64,000 bases of DNA from Gordius sp. MW1 (Eukaryota > Nematomorpha > Gordioida > Gordea > Gordiidae). The number at the start of each line of letters is the position of its first letter. Within the stretch, counting starts at the first letter, position 1. A program made the position numbers and the translations under genes. Where the stretch lies: the NCBI GenBank assembly GCA_964036665.1, contig OZ038528.1:14018501-14082500 (forward strand), read 5' to 3'. The notes below the pieces were generated by a model, which made no database searches, was not told the origin of the DNA, and saw nothing but the letters and a program-made list of their open reading frames with translations. This document shows positions 60,647 to 64,000 of the stretch, piece after piece.

Positions 60647-61840
60647 TTAAGTTATTCCATATCTTTCTATTGGTTTTCGGATTCGTGTAGATCGCCGGAC
60701 CGTTATTTCGGGTGAGGGTATAGGTGAATGAGGGGAGTCCGTATGAGGAGGTAGAGGTGAGAGCGGGGGTGGAATGGAAACTAGCCTATTATCGCTAGCT
60801 TCATCATGTGGTAGATTAGGCTTTTGCGGGATGGTGGCGTCCAATAAATCACTGGGTTCATTTTGTGGCAGATCACCCGGTATTGCGTGCAAAATGTCAG
60901 CCCATCGATCTTCATCGTTTAGCGTGTCTGCTTCATCTAAAGATTTTCTAATATGATCACCATGTCTCTTCCATAATGCCCCATTATCCATTTCTACCAT
61001 GTACGATACTGGGCCTAAGATTTTTAGTATTTTTCCCGTTACCCATAATTTATCATTAGTTGTGAAAGTTCTAACCCACACTCTATCTCCATTTATAAAT
61101 TTCCGTTTGATGGGTGCCAACTCGTCTTTGTCAAGACCAGTTACATGTGGGTTGAGTAAATTTAATGGACCGATTGGTTGTATTTTGATTAATAGATTGG
61201 CTGGAGTTAATCCAGTTGTTGGGTGAATGGTATTCCTATAAGAAAACAGAAAGTTATATAATTTATCGTTTTTAAAATTCTTAGTTTTGTTTAAGAACTC
61301 CTTAAATGTTCGGACGAAACGTTCAGCTTCTCCGTTGGATCGAGGATGATACGGGCTGGAATATGCGTTACGAATGTTATTTGTTTTGCAGTATGTTTTA
61401 AATTCGGCGCTTGTAAATTGAGGCCCATTGTCTGTAGCCAGGGTGCTAGGTACTCCGAACCTTGAGAAAATAGCTTCGAGAGCTTTAATAGTGCTTGACG
61501 TTGTTATCGTTGTCATAGGGATCACCTCAGGCTATTTACTGTAGGCGTCAATTAAAATTAGGTAATAATACCCATTAATTGGTCCGCAAAATTCTGCATG
61601 TAACCTAGACCATGGTTTTCTCGGGTTTTCCCATTTTTGCGTAGCTAATTCGGTTGTGCCAGTGAACCATTGATGACAATCCGCAAAGTTTTGAACATAA
61701 CCTTCTATATCTTTATCAATACCTGGATACCAGAGATGTTGACGAGCCAAAATTATTGAGCGACTCATGCCTGGGTGTCCTAAGTGGATTAGTATCAGAA
61801 TGGTTTGCCTTAATCCTTGAGGAATAATAATTCGGTATCC
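60647..61840 (-). pseudogene. Ty3/gypsy integrase, C-terminal part of pol
   Basis: Order on the minus strand: the HH-CC zinc-binding region (HLGHPGMSRS...) with its first cysteine replaced by phenylalanine (QNFADCHQW); the catalytic core, whose first acid in the H-x-D-F-x-G-P motif is Glu (HAEFCGP, about 61592), while the second (LATDNGPQF, about 61425) and third (HPRSNGEAERF, about 61325) are present; then a GPLN spacer, a chromo/SH3-like VWVRTFTTNDKLWVTGKI region with GPVSYMVEMDNG, and a Pro/Ser-rich tail ending RRSTRIRKPIERYG. A TAG stop (61532-61534) replaces the Trp of the conserved D-A-Y-S-K-W-P. The reading frame is otherwise open for about 390 codons, so decay is slight. Confidence 0.85.
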
Positions 61841-61852
61841 CCAAAATATGCA

Positions 61853-62027
61853 CTATTAGCAATTTTTGTATATAAAGGGTAAGAACGCGTGATGGTGGGG
61901 TGATACGCGTGATGTTAGGGTGATCGCGTGATGGTGGGATGATTGCGTGATAGTGCCGTGATAATGAATATAATTTGAATAAACATAATTTGAATAAACG
62001 CGCATGGTGCAGTTGCAGTATACAACA
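61853..62027 (-). repeat. Partial 5' LTR
   Basis: Matches the 3' LTR from its outer end inward but has about 40 extra bases of CGCGTGATGGTGGG-type tandem repeat and is truncated at the deletion junction. Confidence 0.85.
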
Positions 62028-62278
62028 CAGTCTTCTAGTCTATGTATACATCATCATCTGCATCATCATTTTCTACCCCAAATGATGAAAATGATCTTAC
62101 ATGGTAAACCATACCTGTGAATTTTTTTTATCTTAATCTAGCTACTCAATACTTAGCTACCCCAGCCTCCTCTGGAAGTAGTGAAAGAACTTTTTCAGCT
62201 GCCGACCGAGTTTTAGAAAGAAAGGAGGTCACGGTTGAGCCCGGAAAATCTAGAATACATACTATACATCTTTCATAA

Positions 62279-62480
62279 TCTAAAACCTGGGGGTATTTAA
62301 AAATTTTATAAGCTATATACTTTTAATTATTTTAAAGGTCAACCAATGGAAATTGAATTATTAAAAGATGAGACACAGATGATTAATTTATATCATTTTA
62401 TTGTATTTTAATATATATCTAATATGAAAATAAATATATTTATACATTGTAAAGTATGAATTAAATTTAAGAAGAAAAAA
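62279..62480. other. 3' noncoding region of the hAT transposase gene
   Basis: AT-rich sequence between the transposase stop and the GGGCTGGG subterminal repeats. AATATA/AATAAA-like words at about 62430 could serve as polyadenylation signals. Confidence 0.4.
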
Positions 62481-63310
62481 TATTTAAGATGGGCTGGGTT
62501 TTGTTAGGCATGGGCTGGGCTTAAAAAAAGTTTGTGAGCATGGGTTGGATTGGGTCGACCTGAACATGAATTGGGCTGAGCCGGCAAAAACCGGCCCATA
62601 CAGGACTCTAATTAACTAGATACTAAAATTAAATACCTTTCTTCAGAAAAGTAACTGTAACCAGTTACTTTTACTTTAGAGGAACTGTATCTTTAGTTAG
62701 TTATATTAACTGTAACTGTTCAAATAAAGTTAGTTACTTTTTATAAAATTTTAAAATCATTAATTAAATAATATAGTTACACATCTAATTTGTGTTTATC
62801 GCTTTAAATTTCATTCGCGGAATAAACTTATAAAATTTAAATACGATTTCGAATAGATATCCATCGTATTAGAAAATTACAAGTATAGTCATTTATTATT
62901 TTCGTTCAAGTCGGAAAAGATTCAAGAGTGCATTTACACTTTTATTAATTCTACTAATACGATGGTTCTTTAAAAATATGATAAATTACCTAAACTGAAA
63001 AACTTTTTATTAAATTAAATGTATCCCTATTTAGTCTTCGTAAACTAATATTTAGTGAAAATCGGACAAGCTTATTATACGACATTATTGAATATAACGT
63101 TTTATTGAAACCGAACTGCATATATTGCCCTGTGATATTCTAATATGTGAAAAATAATATAAAAAACGTGTTTTTTATCTATTAGAGTAACTTTTAATAT
63201 AACTAATTCTATCAGGTAAGTAACTGGAACTGTATTCAGTTTAACAATAACTGTAGTTAGTTACAATTCTTTTTGAAAGTAACTCTAACTAAGTAACCAT
63301 AACAACTCTA

Positions 63311-63489
63311 GTCTTTTGACGGATGCCTCGTCAGGAGGACTTGGTGCAGTACTAGCACATGAAATTAAAGGTTATCAACGCCAGATTGCTTTTGTTTCTC
63401 GCATCCTCAACGCTGCCGAATATAGTAAAATTGAAAAAGAAGCTTTAGCCCTAAATTTTGCTTTTTACAAATTTAAGAAATATATATAG
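63311..63489 (+). pseudogene. Ty3/gypsy RNase H start, continuation of 51950-53757
   Basis: LLTDASSGGLGAVLAHE and FVSRILNAAEYSKIEKEALA are the first RNase H motifs of gypsy pol (catalytic Asp in TDAS, Glu in EKEALA). It follows directly on the connection-domain sequence cut at 53757. The stop at 63487 and the RTE sequence from about 63520 end it. Confidence 0.85.
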
Positions 63490-63519
63490 AGAAAACAAAA
63501 TATCCCTGACACATAAATA

Positions 63520-64000
63520 CGACTTATGAAAAATATTTATGAAGCCCCAAACTCTTGCGTTAGGACAACAGTTGAAAATTTCGGGTTAAAATTGACATCA
63601 ATGATCTGCTTAAGTCCCCTTTTATTTAATATTATAGATACGATAACGAGAGACTTTCAAAAGCCATCGCCATGTGTATGCGATATGCCGATAGTACTTT
63701 GCGAGGAAACAAAGGATAAAGTATTCGAAGAAACCGAAAAGTGTTCAAAGCGCTCAGCTGGCTGGATATTGTTTAAATCGAAAACCGGTATACATGGAAA
63801 TTAACGTATAGTCAGCTCATCGCTGGATGACCATCTAAAGTACCCAAAAGTAGACAGGTTTACAAACCTCGGCTAGATGCTACATCAAGAGGGAGGTTGC
63901 GCAACAGAAGTCAATGCCCGGATTCAAAAAGGCTGGCTTAAATGGCGGTATATCCGGGGTAACGTGAAACAAGAAAATGCCAATGTGGTTGAAGAGCAAA
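63520..64000 (+). pseudogene. RTE reverse-transcriptase fragment, runs off the window
   Basis: Contains SPLLFNIIDTITRDFQKPSP (63610-63670), then the Y-A-D-D region at 63681-63695, where one frame reads RYAD and the other continues IVLCEETKD, so a small deletion sits in the catalytic box. Next come SLDDHLKYPKVDRF, LHQEGGCATEVNARIQKGWL (63870-63935) and the start of the thumb. Same lineage as the 33.1- and 40.8-kb copies and the least decayed of them. Confidence 0.75.

Larger units (their letters stand above)
60439..62027 (-). mobile_element. Internally deleted Ty3/gypsy LTR retrotransposon, TSD CAGTC
   Basis: The 3' LTR is 60439-60634 (TGTT...AACA on the minus strand). A purine-rich tract lies directly before it (complement of TCTCCCACCCCCTT, 60635-60648), as expected for plus-strand priming. 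A second, partial LTR (61853-62027) lacks the last 61 bp and joins straight into integrase, so gag, protease, RT and part of the 5' LTR have been deleted. Five-base duplication CAGTC at 60434-60438 and 62028-62032. It inserted between the last exons of the hAT transposase. Confidence 0.88.
54026..62278 (+). pseudogene. hAT transposase gene, BED finger split by a Helitron
   Basis: The BED zinc finger starts with SSNIWKVF and VKCKLC (54070-54146), is cut after the Cys-Asn codons by the Helitron, resumes at 57731 (AIYSHNVKI), passes a 56-bp intron (GT at 57760, AG at 57815) and ends with GTSQLKRHAC. Removing Helitron and intron gives the C-x2-C...H-x-C pattern of a BED finger. The RNase H-like core follows: CSATTDMWT (first catalytic Asp, about 58165) and THITYVTDQGANM (second Asp, about 58385), followed by NCCAHVLN. 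An alpha-helical stretch with LEPFVMATNDLEAD and IHLVVLWYHKL is at 58825-58920. A 63-bp intron is clear (GTAAGT at 59205, AG at 59267). The last exon (about 62142-62278) holds the dimerisation region with SSGSSERTFSAADRVLE; its Glu is the third catalytic acid. Frameshifts near 54060, 57885, 58135, 58500-58730 and stops make this copy inactive, though all three acids remain. Confidence 0.85.
53777..62610 (+). mobile_element. Complete-ended hAT transposon, 8.8 kb with nested inserts, TSD ATTAACTA
   Basis: Termini TAGAGTCCTGCATGGGCC and GGCCCATACAGGACTCTA are inverted repeats with one mismatch. An exact 8-bp duplication ATTAACTA flanks them (53769-53776 and 62611-62618). Subterminal regions iterate GGGCTGG/GGGCTGGGC (53800-53900 and 62490-62590). 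It contains a recognisable multi-exon transposase gene, a Helitron (54150-57730), a 121-bp tandem repeat and an internally deleted gypsy element (60439-62027). Confidence 0.92.
53758..63310. mobile_element. Palindromic MITE (about 711 bp without nested DNA) splitting the gypsy pol
   Basis: Left end TAGAGCTGGTAATTAACTA (53758-53776), right end ...AAGTAACCATAACAACTCTA (63291-63310). The TIR starts TAGAG like several hAT families. The body (62619-63310) iterates GTTACTT, GTTAGTTA and AACTGTAACTG in both orientations. Flanking octamers CACTTTGT and GTCTTTTG do not match well, so the duplication has decayed. Removing it rejoins the gypsy connection and RNase H regions (LHFV then LLTDASSGGLGAVLAH). 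A hAT element inserted 19 bp from its left end. Confidence 0.65.

Noticed and set aside
60774-61226. Plus-strand frames of 60-75 codons
   Set aside because: Shadows of the minus-strand gypsy integrase.

Overview
This is a repeat-saturated, AT-rich animal genomic window with almost no host coding sequence. The only host exon I recognise is a bHLH-PAS exon of trachealess/NPAS type (minus strand, about 4.56-4.91 kb). Introns of 56-83 bp, the mixture of hAT, Helitron, RTE, Ty3/gypsy and piggyBac elements, and that exon point to an invertebrate, most likely an arthropod. The species cannot be read from the sequence.

Layout. 0.7-4.5 kb is a hAT-type element (8-bp target duplication GTTTTAAG) packed with tandem and tRNA-like repeats, lying just beside the trachealess-like exon. 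4.9-25 kb is mostly unassigned AT-rich DNA carrying many small elements: a G-run MITE family with TIR CATGGGCGTAGCCAGG, two TA-flanked elements with GGGGAGACCGGGG ends, a hAT relic with its dimerisation domain, a hobo-like TIR element and a dead piggyBac transposase. 25.3-28.1 kb is a dead RTE retrotransposon followed by a tRNA-like repeat. 28.87-33.09 kb is a hAT-like element with CTCGTCTCG subterminal arrays, which hosts a minus-strand Helitron that itself received a polyadenylated retrocopy. 38.7-43.4 kb holds two opposed copies of the same composite repeat seen at 0.85-3.35 kb. 43.4-51.9 kb is largely unassigned with more MITEs.

51.9-63.5 kb is the most informative part, a stack of insertions five levels deep. 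A Ty3/gypsy gag-pol relic is split by a palindromic MITE. That MITE is split by an 8.8-kb hAT element with an exact 8-bp duplication (ATTAACTA). The hAT transposase gene is split inside its BED zinc finger by a 3.6-kb Helitron. The Helitron carries an intron-containing ORF of about 235 codons that I do not recognise, itself interrupted by a CTCG-type hAT element with an exact 8-bp duplication (GGAATGAC). An internally deleted gypsy element with a 5-bp duplication (CAGTC) sits in the same hAT.

No operon-like or pathway-level cooperation exists here; the window is a record of transposition. The items most worth following are the unknown Helitron-borne gene, the nested chronology, the identical 3' end shared by two Helitrons with different 5' ends, and the trachealess-like exon beside a recent hAT insertion.
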